A DNA stretch of 64,000 bases. Source: Mesolinea sp040772305 (lineage in GTDB: Bacteria; Chloroflexota; Anaerolineae; Anaerolineales; Anaerolineaceae). The position numbers and the translations under genes are program-made. Position 1 is the first letter of the stretch, and each line of letters opens with the position of its first letter. The stretch spans positions 1 through 64,000 of the forward strand of contig JAXGYK010000003.1 of assembly GCA_040772305.1 (NCBI GenBank), written 5' to 3'. Of the stretch, positions 48,750-57,212 are shown one piece after another. Below the pieces are notes generated by a model. That model was not told the DNA's origin. It was given only the letters and a program-made list of their open reading frames with translations, and did no database searches.

Positions 48750-49796
48750 ATGGACTTCATCGCTGAACTGCTTCGTAATCCTGCCTTGCTCATCACCGTA
48801 ATCCTCACCATTGGTGTAATTCTGGTTAACGGCTGGACGGATGCCCCCAACGCCATTGCTACCTGCATCAGCACACGTGCCATTAAGCCCAAGCAGGCCA
48901 TTATCATGGCTGCTGTTTTCAATTTCCTGGGCGTTTTCGTTATGACGCTCTTTAACTCCAGCGTGGCAATGACTATCTCCAAGATGGTCGACTTTGGCAC
49001 GGACATCCGCGCCAGCACAATTGCGCTATGCGCAGCGCTTTTTGGTATTGTGCTGTGGGCTACTGCAGCCTGGTATTTTGGCATTCCCACCAGTGAAAGC
49101 CACGCCCTGATCGCCGGCCTTACCGGGGCTGCCATCGGCTTCCACGGCAATCTCAGCGGGGTAAGCGGCAGTGAGTGGCTAAAGGTGATCATCGGGCTTT
49201 TCCTCTCCACATTCATGGGCTTTGCCCTTGGTTATTTAATCGTAAAGCTGGTTGAAGTGCTTTTTAAACACCAAAACCGCCGAAAGACCAACCGCATCTT
49301 TCGCCGCGCCCAAATTGGCGGAGCCGCCGCGATGGCTTTTATGCACGGTGCCCAGGACGGTCAAAAATTTATGGGCGTCTTCCTCATTGGCATGTACATT
49401 GCCCGCGGTCAGGCCGTACCCGAACACTTCAGCATTCCCATTTGGCTTATGCTGCTCACCAGCATCATCATGGCCCTGGGCACCAGCATTGGAGGCTATC
49501 GCATCATCAAGGCCGTGGGATTGGATATGGTCAAGCTGGAAACCTATCAGGGCTTTAGTGCCGACATCGCTGCTGCCTTATGCCTTCTGGCTGCCAGCCT
49601 CTTTCGCGGCTTGCCTGTTTCTACCACCCACACCAAAACTACCGCCATCATGGGCGTAGGTGCCGCCAAACGCCTGCGCAGCGTGAACTGGCGCATCGTT
49701 CAGGAGATGGTGCTTGCCTGGGTGCTCACCTTCCCTGGCTGTGCCCTGGTCGGTTTTATCGTAACGCGTCTATTCCTGATACTCTTTGCATCATAG
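48750..49796 (+). CDS. PiT-family inorganic phosphate transporter
   Basis: 348 residues from ATG 48750 (an upstream TTG in frame adds 12 residues without support). The two PHO-4 signature repeats are GWTDAPNAIATCISTRAIKP (about 29-48) and, in the second half, AAMAFMHGAQDGQKFMGVFL. It has about nine to ten membrane helices, with the family's GIPTSESHALIAGLTGAAIG and GLPVSTTHTKTTAIMGVGAA half-repeats. It moves phosphate (as metal phosphate) with cations across the membrane. It is followed after 9 bp by the DUF47 protein, its usual partner. Confidence 0.93.
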   Translation: MDFIAELLRNPALLITVILTIGVILVNGWTDAPNAIATCISTRAIKPKQAIIMAAVFNFLGVFVMTLFNSSVAMTISKMVDFGTDIRASTIALCAALFGIVLWATAAWYFGIPTSESHALIAGLTGAAIGFHGNLSGVSGSEWLKVIIGLFLSTFMGFALGYLIVKLVEVLFKHQNRRKTNRIFRRAQIGGAAAMAFMHGAQDGQKFMGVFLIGMYIARGQAVPEHFSIPIWLMLLTSIIMALGTSIGGYRIIKAVGLDMVKLETYQGFSADIAAALCLLAASLFRGLPVSTTHTKTTAIMGVGAAKRLRSVNWRIVQEMVLAWVLTFPGCALVGFIVTRLFLILFAS

Positions 49797-49805
49797 GAGC
49801 TGCTT

Positions 49806-50429
49806 ATGGCACGTAAAAAGTCCAACAACTATTTTCAAATGTTCATCGGTATGGCCGAAGATGCCATCCGCGCCTCCCAGCTGCTGGAAAAAACCGCCAA
49901 GTCCTACAATCCGGATAAAATCGAACGCCAGGTCAAAAGCATCCACGAAATTGAGCATGGCACCGACGAAAAAAAACACGAAATTATAAAAGCCCTCGCA
50001 ACCGAGTTCATCACCCCCATCGAGCGTGAGGATATCGTCTCGCTCACCTGGGAGCTGGACGACGTTCTTGACCTCATCGAAGAGATCTTTCAGACCTTTT
50101 ACATGTTCAACATTCAGGAGATCCGCCCTCACGCCATCGATTTTTGTGACTTAATCGTGCGCAGTACTACCGCCATGAAAGCCTGCTTTGACGAGTTCGA
50201 AAACTTCCACAAATCCGAGACCATTATCGGCCGCATCATCGAGGTAAATGTGGTGGAAGAACTGGCTGACGCGCTCTACCTTAAGGCCATGCGCGAGCTC
50301 TATACCAAGGAGAAGGACCCCATCAAGATATTGGCATGGAGCACCATTTACGACAAGCTGGAGCGTACCTGTGACCGCTGCGAGCACGTAGCCGATGCCA
50401 TTGAACGGGTAATCATGAAAAACAGCTAA
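49806..50429 (+). CDS. DUF47 / PhoU-like protein
   Basis: 207 residues, all helical: MFIGMAEDAIRASQLLEKTA, IERQVKSIHEIEHGTDEKKH, EFITPIEREDIVSLTWELDD and KLERTCDRCEHVADAIERVI are DUF47 (TIGR00153) hallmarks, with acidic metal-binding ExxxD patterns like those of PhoU. It regulates the adjacent PiT transporter in several bacteria. GGAG precedes the ATG. A strong terminator follows, so the pit-DUF47 pair is a closed operon. Confidence 0.92.
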   Translation: MARKKSNNYFQMFIGMAEDAIRASQLLEKTAKSYNPDKIERQVKSIHEIEHGTDEKKHEIIKALATEFITPIEREDIVSLTWELDDVLDLIEEIFQTFYMFNIQEIRPHAIDFCDLIVRSTTAMKACFDEFENFHKSETIIGRIIEVNVVEELADALYLKAMRELYTKEKDPIKILAWSTIYDKLERTCDRCEHVADAIERVIMKNS

Positions 50430-50455
50430 GCGTAAAGCCTCTTAAAGCGCTGCTC

Positions 50456-50491
50456 AAGCAATGCTGCCCTTCCGGACAGCATTGCTTTTTT
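50456..50491 (+). terminator. Terminator of the pit-DUF47 operon
   Basis: Perfect 11-bp stem AAGCAATGCTG/CAGCATTGCTT with a 10-nt loop (50456-50487) followed by a T-run; 27 bp after the DUF47 stop. Confidence 0.93.
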
Positions 50492-50676
50492 AAGGTTCTC
50501 TTTTAAAGGAAAGAACAAGGAAAAGTTTAGCTCTTAGAACAGTACTGCAGGTATTGGCTTAGAGCCTGGGGTACTACACGAGGCAGATTTAACTGTGCAA
50601 GGTGCCATCTCAGCATTCATGCCGCATCTGGAAGCCTCGCTGAAAGGGGCCTTTACCAGAGCCGGCCTCTTGCGCA

Positions 50677-51870
50677 TTAATGGGCAATGTCGTCAAAGTA
50701 GCCCTGAATGTAGACAAATGGCGTGCCTTTATCGCCGCTGCCGCTGGTAAGATCGCAGAGGGAGCCCAATAGATCGGTGACGCGGCGCGGGGTGGTGCCT
50801 TCGGTTTCCATGCTGCCAATGTCCTCGTTGGATTTGCCGGCCACACGCTCGCGCAGCGCCTCTTCCAGCTCCTTGCCCCTCAAACTGGCAAACTCGCCAT
50901 CGGCCAGGTATTTCAGCTTCAGCTCGTTGGGCTTTCCGCCCAGCCCGCTGGTAAAGCCGGGGCTTACCACCGGGTCAGCCAGTTCCCAAATATGGCCTAC
51001 CGGGTCCTTAAAGGCGCCATCGCCGTAGACCATCACCTCAATCCTGTGCCCGGTACAGCGGAGTACCTCGGCTTGAATCGCCTCCACCAGAGGCTGGCAG
51101 TCGCGCGGGAAGAGCTTGAGGGTCTCCTCACTGGCTTTATTGCTGCCCAGCAAACCGTACTGCGGGTTGTAGCCGCTGCCATTCACCGGCTCGGTAAGGA
51201 TCTCATCGAGGCCGAGGACATAGGCGCCTTTCTCACGCAGGATGCGCTTGCTGCGGGCGCGGCTGTGGATATCGCAGCTGAGAACCTGGGTAGTCGCGGA
51301 CAGGATCGCTTCAGGGCGGTTGGCGAAGATGATCTCGCAGTCCTTGCCGGCCTCAGCGACGATGTTCTTGTAGTAATTGATGTAATCAACGCCGGTAAAA
51401 GGGTGCAAACGCTTGCCAAACCGGGTCCGGTATTCCTCCAGGCTGAGCACATCGCGCCAGGGGTCCACGCCGGCCTCATCGAGCGCCTCCAGGGGAAGCA
51501 GGTGGTTGCCTACTTCATCGGCGGGATAACTGAGGAGGAGGACCAGGCGCTTGAAGTGGGCCTGGGCGGCGGCGCGCAAAATAAGCGCAAAGCGGTTGCG
51601 GCTGAGGATGGGGAAAACGAGGCCGAGGGTATCCTGGGGAAAGCGGGCATCGAGGTCCTGGCTGACGGCATCGAGGCTGGCGTAGTTGCCCTGGGTGCGC
51701 GCGACGACGCTCTCGGTGATAGCAAGGACGTCCTTGCTGCCCACGCTGATGCCCTGTGCCTGCCAGAATCGCTCAAGGATGGCAGGAATACGCTGGACAA
51801 GGTCATCCCCCTCATGGAAGATAGGGGTGCGGAGGCCATAGACAGAGGTACCAACGAGACGTGGGTTCAT
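50677..51870 (-). CDS. Coenzyme F420-0:L-glutamate ligase (CofE)-like protein
   Basis: 397 residues. The N-terminus MNPRLVGTSVYGLRTPIFHE and DVLAITESVVARTQGNYASL follow the CofE/FbiB pattern (GIKTRxI and DVLVVTHKIVSKAEG). IEVMVYGDGAFKDPVGHIWE and NELKLKYLADGEFASLRGKE are specific to a longer subgroup found in Firmicutes and Chloroflexota. No other F420 genes (cofC, cofD, fbiC) are visible here, so it may ligate glutamate or an amino acid to another acceptor. It stands alone, minus strand. The AT-poor composition matches neighbouring chromosomal genes. Assignment to the family is fair, function is open. Confidence 0.65.
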   Translation of the reverse strand: MNPRLVGTSVYGLRTPIFHEGDDLVQRIPAILERFWQAQGISVGSKDVLAITESVVARTQGNYASLDAVSQDLDARFPQDTLGLVFPILSRNRFALILRAAAQAHFKRLVLLLSYPADEVGNHLLPLEALDEAGVDPWRDVLSLEEYRTRFGKRLHPFTGVDYINYYKNIVAEAGKDCEIIFANRPEAILSATTQVLSCDIHSRARSKRILREKGAYVLGLDEILTEPVNGSGYNPQYGLLGSNKASEETLKLFPRDCQPLVEAIQAEVLRCTGHRIEVMVYGDGAFKDPVGHIWELADPVVSPGFTSGLGGKPNELKLKYLADGEFASLRGKELEEALRERVAGKSNEDIGSMETEGTTPRRVTDLLGSLCDLTSGSGDKGTPFVYIQGYFDDIAH

Positions 51871-52184
51871 AGGATCAGCTCAGCTCCTGGCAGACGTATT
51901 GGCTTGAAAAGGACTGCCACTTGAATTTTAACCCAGTATGGCAGGGATAGATACCTGAGTTTTAAGGAAAAGAGTTTGGGAAATGGACGCTATTCAGCAG
52001 CAAGGGAGCGCTGAATGGCCTCGCGTTCCCTGGCCAGCGAGTTGTCAAAGCGTTCCAACCGGGAACCTGGGCAAAAAGATTCCGCTTTCGGAATCTGGCA
52101 GCGGAAAAGGATTCCGCTTTTGACGTCTTGCGCAGGCAGGAAAGCGCCTTAAAATAGAACATGTGTTCTGTTATAAGGAGGCGT
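51871..52184. other. 314-bp intergenic region with possible gene remnant
   Basis: On the minus strand a short stretch reads ...RLERFDNSLAREREAIQRSLAAE followed by a stop (about 52065-51990), which could be the end of a lost gene, but nothing upstream supports a full protein. The right side holds the promoter and LexA-like box of the next gene. Confidence 0.35.
52156..52169 (+). promoter_or_regulatory. LexA-like (SOS) box
   Basis: AGAACATGTGTTCT contains GAAC-N4-GTTC, the LexA consensus of Gram-positive bacteria and many Chloroflexota, and is palindromic apart from the central pair. It starts 29 bp before ATG 52185, directly after a -10-like TAAAAT, a normal place for LexA repression. Confidence 0.6.
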
Positions 52185-52427
52185 ATGGAAGGTAATGTGA
52201 TGACGCTGCTGGCGCGGGGAAATCCGGAGCTGGAAGGCCCAAGGCAGAAGAACGAGGCCGGAAAGGAAGCTGCGCTGCGGGGACAGGGCGGCTTGAAGGA
52301 GAGGGAAGACGTCCGCGAGGGAACGGTGGATTACGGGCGGATGGCGGACGAGATCGAGGCGCTGGGGCGGTATTTTATGGCCAAGTACGGGCGCCGCAGG
52401 AAAAGGCAGCGGCCTGTTGTAAGGTAA
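52185..52427 (+). CDS. Small charged protein of unknown function, probably SOS-regulated
   Basis: 80 residues, start fixed by AAGGAGG 4 nt upstream. It is highly charged: MEGNVMTLLARGNPELEGPR, a Lys/Glu-rich middle (KNEAGKEAALRGQGGLKERE), DYGRMADEIEALGRYFMAKY and a basic tail GRRRKRQRPVVR. Not recognised from any family. The first ~25 residues and the EALGRYF segment could be helical interaction motifs. A LexA-like box lies just upstream and the AbiE toxin-antitoxin pair just downstream, so a role in the DNA-damage response or in defence is possible but unproven. Confidence 0.55.
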   Translation: MEGNVMTLLARGNPELEGPRQKNEAGKEAALRGQGGLKEREDVREGTVDYGRMADEIEALGRYFMAKYGRRRKRQRPVVR

Positions 52428-52467
52428 AGGGGAAAAGCCCGGAAAGAGGGAAAAGGACTGTTTATAT

Positions 52468-52504
52468 TCTCCAGACTTTCGATCAACATTCGAAAATCTG
52501 GAGA
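52468..52504 (+). promoter_or_regulatory. Inverted-repeat operator before abiEi
   Basis: TCTCCAGACTTTCGA (52468-52482) and TCGAAAATCTGGAGA (52490-52504) form a 15-bp inverted repeat (14/15 match, 7-bp spacer) ending 4 bp before the abiEi start. AbiEi antitoxins of other systems repress their operon by binding such inverted repeats. Confidence 0.7.
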
Positions 52505-52508
52505 GAAC

Positions 52509-53093
52509 ATGATCAAAACAACCCAAATGCTCTATGAGGAAACGCGCGGCTACGCCTGCCCCAAAGACCGCATCAGCGGGCTGGTGAAAAAGGGCGATCT
52601 CTTCCCGATCGTCAAGGGTTTATACGAAACCGAGCGCGACACCCCCGGCTACCTGCTGGCGGGCAGCATCTACGGGCCCTCGTATCTCTCCTTCGATTTC
52701 GCGCTGGCGTGGCATGGGCTCATCCCCGAGGCCGTCTATACCTTTACTTCGGCTACCTTTAATAAGAACAAGCACAAGCATTATCAGACCCCCTTTGGGA
52801 ACTTCAGCTATCGCAACGTGCCCAGGCGGGCCTACCCGGCGGGCATTCAGATTATGCGCGAAGGCGCCTACACCTTTCTGATCGCGGACCCCGAGAAAGC
52901 GCTTTGCGACAAGCTCTATACTTTGCCCCCCCTGCGCTCCGCAGCCGAACTGGAGAATTTACTGTTTGAAGACCTGCGCCTGGACCCTGAGGTATTTGAG
53001 CAGCTCTCCAGGGCCAGGCTGCAAGCCTATGCACCGCTTTACCGCAGGGCGATCCATCAGACCTTCCTGCGCTGGTTAGAAAGGCAAGCATGA
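52509..53093 (+). CDS. abiEi: Type IV toxin-antitoxin antitoxin AbiEi
   Basis: 194 residues. N-terminal winged HTH (TTQMLYEETRGYACPKDRIS, then GLVKKGDLFPIVKGLYETE) and a C-terminal domain with the family's SIYGPSYLSFDFALAWHGLI, TFTSATFNKNKHKHYQTPFG and ADPEKALCDKLYTLPPL. AbiEi both represses its own operon through the N-terminal domain and blocks the AbiEii toxin through the C-terminal one. Only an imperfect ribosome site (GGAGAG) is seen, inside the operator. The stop overlaps the abiEii start (ATGA), typical of the pair. Confidence 0.9.
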   Translation: MIKTTQMLYEETRGYACPKDRISGLVKKGDLFPIVKGLYETERDTPGYLLAGSIYGPSYLSFDFALAWHGLIPEAVYTFTSATFNKNKHKHYQTPFGNFSYRNVPRRAYPAGIQIMREGAYTFLIADPEKALCDKLYTLPPLRSAAELENLLFEDLRLDPEVFEQLSRARLQAYAPLYRRAIHQTFLRWLERQA

Positions 53094-53953
53094 ACACGAT
53101 CCTGGAAGCAATGCTCAATGAATATGTGGCAGTCAGCCTGCACGACAGAAAAAACGCCTTGAAGGAAATTTTTCAGGAACTGATCCTGGCGGGGCTTGCC
53201 AGGGCTGGCTTCTTTAAAAAGGCGGCCTTCTATGGCGGAACCGCCTTAAGGATCTTCTATGGTTTGGACCGCTTTTCTGAAGACCTGGATTTTTCGCTGC
53301 TGCAAAAGGACAAAGATTTTGAGCTGAGTTCTTTTTTTCCGGCTGTGCTGGACGAAATTGAATCCTATGGATTAAGCGGCGAGCTGAGCGCCAAAGCCAA
53401 AAGCGGGAGCCCGCGGATTCGTTCGGCTTTCTTTAAGACCAATACCCAAAAACACCTGATCCTGCTGTATGGCAGCGAGACCTCAGGAGCAGTCCACGCC
53501 GGCGAACTGGTTAAGATCAAGATAGAGGTAGATGTAGACCCGCCGGAAGGCGCAGGCACCGAGCACCGCTACCGCCTTCTGCCCAGCCCTTACGAAACAA
53601 GGCTTTACGATGCGCCCTCCCTCTTCGCGGGAAAGATCCACGCGGTTTTATGCCGCGCATGGAAAAACCGCGTCAAAGGCAGAGACCTGTACGATTACCT
53701 CTTCCTGCTTTCACGCAGGGTGCCGGTGAATTTTGCGCATCTCAAGGCGAGAATGCTGCAGACGGCCTGTGCCGGCGCGGATGAGCGCTTAAGCTTTGCA
53801 GAGCTAAAGCAGCTGCTCTATCAGCGTTTTGAGCAAATCAATTACCGCGAGGCAAAGGCGGACGTAGCGCCCTTTTTGCGCCGGCAGGAGAGCCTGGGGC
53901 TTTGGAGCGCGGATTTCTTCCGGCAGGTCAGCGAAGAGCTCCAGGAGGTCTAA
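53090..53953 (+). CDS. abiEii: Type IV toxin-antitoxin toxin AbiEii (nucleotidyltransferase)
   Basis: 287 residues of the AbiEii/AbiGii DNA polymerase beta-like nucleotidyltransferase family. Motif I is AAFYGGTALRIFYGLDRFSE and the metal-binding pair DLD follows (SEDLDFSLL, Asp65 and Asp67). Motif II-III KIKIEVDVDPPE and motif IV DAPSLFAGKIHAVLCRAWKN, KGRDLYDYLFLL are also present. Such toxins inactivate tRNA by adding nucleotides, stopping growth on phage infection. All catalytic residues are intact. It is coupled to abiEi. The neighbouring CRISPR operon supports a defence island. Confidence 0.92.
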   Translation: MNTILEAMLNEYVAVSLHDRKNALKEIFQELILAGLARAGFFKKAAFYGGTALRIFYGLDRFSEDLDFSLLQKDKDFELSSFFPAVLDEIESYGLSGELSAKAKSGSPRIRSAFFKTNTQKHLILLYGSETSGAVHAGELVKIKIEVDVDPPEGAGTEHRYRLLPSPYETRLYDAPSLFAGKIHAVLCRAWKNRVKGRDLYDYLFLLSRRVPVNFAHLKARMLQTACAGADERLSFAELKQLLYQRFEQINYREAKADVAPFLRRQESLGLWSADFFRQVSEELQEV

Positions 53954-54037
53954 GCAAGCCAAACCCTCTCCGGCACATGCTGCCCAATGGCCTGGTTTTC
54001 TACTATACTTAACCCTCAGGAGAGAATGGGAGCAGCT

Positions 54038-54172
54038 ATGATCCTTTGGGATGAAATTCAGAAACGCGCGCTTGCCTTTCAGGCCCGTTAGCACAACACC
54101 CCCAACTACGAACAGCATTTTTTGCAAGTACCAAACTTTAGCAAAAACCCAATCCAGGAATTAGCCGCTTGA
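54038..54172 (+). pseudogene. N-terminal remnant of a gene, perhaps a DNA methylase
   Basis: After a ribosome site (AGGAGAGAATGGGAGCAGCT) the frame reads MILWDEIQKRALAFQAR, a TAG stop (54089-54091), then HNTPNYEQHFLQVPNF and ends at TGA. The opening resembles the N-terminus of large type II/IIG methylase proteins (W-NEI--RALAFS--W), with the TAG where a Trp is usual. Everything beyond about 45 codons is absent. It has its own TATACT-like -10. The family assignment is weak. Confidence 0.35.
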
Positions 54173-54196
54173 CTGCCCCAGAGGAGTATATAGCGT

Positions 54197-54224
54197 TTGC
54201 TACATTTCTACGATTCTTTATAAT
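54197..54224 (+). promoter_or_regulatory. cas operon promoter
   Basis: TTGCTA (54197-54202), 16-bp spacer, TATAAT (54219-54224), 57 bp before the cas3 start. Confidence 0.65.
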
Positions 54225-54281
54225 TAGGCTAAGTTTTCCATCAATCGCGAATCTACGAAGAAAAGTGAGCTCTTAAAAAAC

Positions 54282-56531
54282 ATGGGAAACACAAATTTCT
54301 TTGCACACACCAACGAAAAGGGGCCTTGGCAACCCCTTAAAGAACACCTGGAGCAAACAGCCGCGATCGCCAAAGGAATGGGACAGCGCATCGGACTGGG
54401 CGACTATGCTGCATTATGCGGTTATTTACACGACATTGGCAAATACTCCCAGGCATTCCAAAGACGCCTCAGAGGCATCGGCGGCCGCGTCGACCACTCC
54501 ACGGCTGGCGCAAAGCTGGTAATGGAGCTGGATAGCCTCGCAATCCCTGAGGTTTTACGCTCCATCATCGCCTTTTGTGTAAGCGGCCATCATGCCGGTC
54601 TCCCCGACTACGGTTCAATCATAGATTTAGGGTCCGAAAACAGCTTGTGCGGCCGCCTTAAAAAAGAGGTGGAAGATTTTAGCGCTTACCAGGATGAACT
54701 CGATTTTTCGGCATTCAGGCAAATTCGGCTGCCTACATTAAAAGCCACATCCAAAGAAGCTGTCCCTTATACTTTTGCTTTCATGACCCGCATGCTCTAT
54801 TCCATCTTAGTAGATGCAGACTTTTTGGAAACAGAGGCAGCTCTCGGCCAAGGCCGTGAACAGGGGGATTACCTCCATCCTGACCAGCTTCTGGAACCCT
54901 TTAACGCATATATGAAGATGCTGGGCACCAGGCAAGGGAACTTAACCGCATTGCGAAACGAAATTTACGCAAGCGCAGCGCTCAAAGCGCAAGAGGCCCC
55001 AGGCTTTTTCACAATGACTGTGCCTACCGGCGGCGGAAAAACCTTGGCATCGATGGGGTTTGCACTTAACCATGCCAAAGAACACCAGCTTGAACGCATT
55101 ATTTACATTATTCCTTACACATCCATTATCGAACAGACAGCCGCAACCTTTAAACAGATCCTTGGTTTTGATAAGGTCCTTGAACATCATTCCAACTATT
55201 CCTGGGAAGACATCAGAAAGCTAGGGCTAAACCATGCGGACGATCAACCCAACGATGCCGACGATGCCACCAACCAAACCATCCACAAACTGAAATTAGC
55301 CACCGAAAACTGGGATCTGCCCATCATCGTGACCACAAACGTGCAGTTTTTTGAGTCAATTTATGCCAACCGCAGCTCTCGAAGCCGAAAAGTACATCGC
55401 ATGGCCAATAGCGTCTTAATCTTCGATGAAGCCCAGATGATCCCGCGTGATTTTCTGCAGCCTTGTATGGCTGCCGTACGGGAACTGGTGCACAATTATG
55501 GCTCCAGCGCCGTTTTTTGCACGGCAACACAGCCCAGCCTTCAGCGCTTCTTTCCGGGAACAAATTTCACAGAGCTGGCAAGCCAACCAAAGCAACTGTA
55601 TCAGGATTTGAAACGAATCAACCTGAAACAATTAGGACTCTTAAGCCCGGAGGAGCTGGCCAGCCGGATAACTGCGCATAAACAAGCCCTGTGCATTGTG
55701 AACACCCGTAAGCATGCCCACGAGCTCTTTGCCCTCTTGCCCAGGGAAGGCAGTTTTCATCTGAGCACACACATGTACCCCAAACACCGCAGCAGGGTAA
55801 TCAAAACCATCCGAGAAACCCTGGCAGCCGGAGAAACCTGCCGGGTTGTTTCGACCCAGCTGCTGGAAGCTGGAGTAGATCTTGATTTTCCGGTAGGGTA
55901 TCGGGAACAGGCGGGCTTGGATTCAATCATCCAGGCAGGCGGAAGGGTAAACCGAGAATTTCGAACCTCCGAAGCTGACCTTTTCGTCTTTAAGTATCAG
56001 TCTGAGAGTGCAAAGGGCATCCCGGGAGAGATTCGCCAGCAGGCAGCCGTAGCCGATTCGATTTTTCAGGAGCTTTCAGGAAAAGACCTGACCAGCCTTG
56101 AGGCGGTGGAAGCCTATTATAATTTGCTCTATGATGTCAAAGGGGAACAGGCATTTGACCGCGAAAAGATCATGTCCTGCTTTATAAAGCCGAAGATGAA
56201 AGCGGCAGAATTCGACTTTAGAACAGCAGCGGAGCGATTTCGCCTGATCGATGACAACACTTTGAGCATTGTTGTACCTTTAGAAGAAGAAGTAAATACT
56301 CTTCTGCATTTCAGCCCAGAGCTAAGCAATCGCGACTTGGCCCGTAAATTACAGCTTTATTCTGTAAATATCTATGAGAATGAGTACAAGACATTAAGCA
56401 ACTTAGGCGCAATAGGGGTAGAAAGAGAGGTTTTTATTGTTCTGAACCAGCCAGAGCACTATTATGACCCCCAGGAAGGACTGCGGGTTCCAAAAGTGTC
56501 TGGCAGTGATGGCATCTTCATAGACATATAA
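54282..56531 (+). CDS. cas3: CRISPR-associated nuclease-helicase Cas3 (type I-C)
   Basis: 749 residues. The N-terminal HD nuclease domain has EHLEQTAAIAKGMG (His22), GYLHDIGKYSQAFQ (His50, Asp51), VDHSTAGAKL (His72) and SGHHAGLPDYG. The SF2 helicase follows: motif I TVPTGGGKTLASM (about 247-259), Ia YIIPYTSIIEQTA, II ILIFDEAQMIPRD, III FCTATQPSL, V RVVSTQLLEAGVDLDFP and VI IQAGGRVNRE. It is recruited by Cascade to degrade targeted foreign DNA. All catalytic motifs are intact. It is the first gene of a tight seven-gene operon. Confidence 0.96.
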   Translation: MGNTNFFAHTNEKGPWQPLKEHLEQTAAIAKGMGQRIGLGDYAALCGYLHDIGKYSQAFQRRLRGIGGRVDHSTAGAKLVMELDSLAIPEVLRSIIAFCVSGHHAGLPDYGSIIDLGSENSLCGRLKKEVEDFSAYQDELDFSAFRQIRLPTLKATSKEAVPYTFAFMTRMLYSILVDADFLETEAALGQGREQGDYLHPDQLLEPFNAYMKMLGTRQGNLTALRNEIYASAALKAQEAPGFFTMTVPTGGGKTLASMGFALNHAKEHQLERIIYIIPYTSIIEQTAATFKQILGFDKVLEHHSNYSWEDIRKLGLNHADDQPNDADDATNQTIHKLKLATENWDLPIIVTTNVQFFESIYANRSSRSRKVHRMANSVLIFDEAQMIPRDFLQPCMAAVRELVHNYGSSAVFCTATQPSLQRFFPGTNFTELASQPKQLYQDLKRINLKQLGLLSPEELASRITAHKQALCIVNTRKHAHELFALLPREGSFHLSTHMYPKHRSRVIKTIRETLAAGETCRVVSTQLLEAGVDLDFPVGYREQAGLDSIIQAGGRVNREFRTSEADLFVFKYQSESAKGIPGEIRQQAAVADSIFQELSGKDLTSLEAVEAYYNLLYDVKGEQAFDREKIMSCFIKPKMKAAEFDFRTAAERFRLIDDNTLSIVVPLEEEVNTLLHFSPELSNRDLARKLQLYSVNIYENEYKTLSNLGAIGVEREVFIVLNQPEHYYDPQEGLRVPKVSGSDGIFIDI

Positions 56532-56546
56532 GGAGGCATCCTCAAA

Positions 56547-57212
56547 ATGGGATATGGAATCCAAATAAAAGTAAGTGCTGAGTATGGTTTGTTCAGCCGG
56601 CCAGAGATGAAGGTCGAGCGCATGAGCTATGAAATCATCACTCCTTCTTCCGCCCGGGGAATCCTGGAAGCCGTGTATTGGAAGCCGGCTATCCGCTGGG
56701 TAATCGATAAAATCACGGTGCTCAAGCCTATCGCCTTTACCAACATCCGCCGCAACGAGGTAAGCGAAAAAGCAATAGCCCCCTCGCAAAGGGAACTCAT
56801 CCGGAGGCCCAGCAGACCCCTCTTCATATCGGCAACCGAAACGCGCCAGCAGCGTGCCGCTACTGTCCTGCGCGAACCGGCATACCTTATTGACGCACAC
56901 TTCGAAATCGTGCCCGAAAAAGCCGGGCAAAACGATACCCCCGAAAAACATTACAACGTCATCCTGCGCAGGCTTAGAAAAGGCCAGCATTTTATGCAGC
57001 CTTGTATGGGCACCCGCGAATTTGCAGCCAACGTAGAGCTGGTTGAAGAAAACAACTCTTACACCAGCCCGCTGAAAGGGGAAAAAGACCTGGGCTGGAT
57101 GCTTTACGACCTTGATTTTTCCGACCCTGAAAACATCACCCCCTTCTTCTTCCGTGCCGTGCTTGAAGATGGGGTCTTAGACCTGGGCAAGGTAGACAGG
57201 TGGGTGCAATGA
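56547..57212 (+). CDS. cas5c: Cas5c (Cas5d), type I-C pre-crRNA processing subunit
   Basis: 221 residues. GYGIQIKVSAEYGLFSRPEM at the start is the RAMP N-terminus of Cas5d, with ERMSYEIITPSSARGILEAV the glycine-containing loop, and a C-terminal section EKDLGWMLYDLDFSDPEN typical of type I-C. In this subtype, which lacks Cas6, Cas5 itself cuts the pre-crRNA in the repeat and stays on the 5' handle. AGGAGG precedes the start. Its stop overlaps the cas8c start (ATGA). Confidence 0.95.
   Translation: MGYGIQIKVSAEYGLFSRPEMKVERMSYEIITPSSARGILEAVYWKPAIRWVIDKITVLKPIAFTNIRRNEVSEKAIAPSQRELIRRPSRPLFISATETRQQRAATVLREPAYLIDAHFEIVPEKAGQNDTPEKHYNVILRRLRKGQHFMQPCMGTREFAANVELVEENNSYTSPLKGEKDLGWMLYDLDFSDPENITPFFFRAVLEDGVLDLGKVDRWVQ

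Larger units (their letters stand above)
53954..54281. other. 328-bp region between AbiE and the cas operon
   Basis: Holds a truncated gene remnant (54038-54172) and the cas promoter (both listed). No intact gene is visible. Confidence 0.6.

Noticed and set aside
50992..51924. 310-codon plus-strand frame opposite the CofE-like gene
   Set aside because: Antisense shadow in GC-rich DNA; the minus frame has family motifs.
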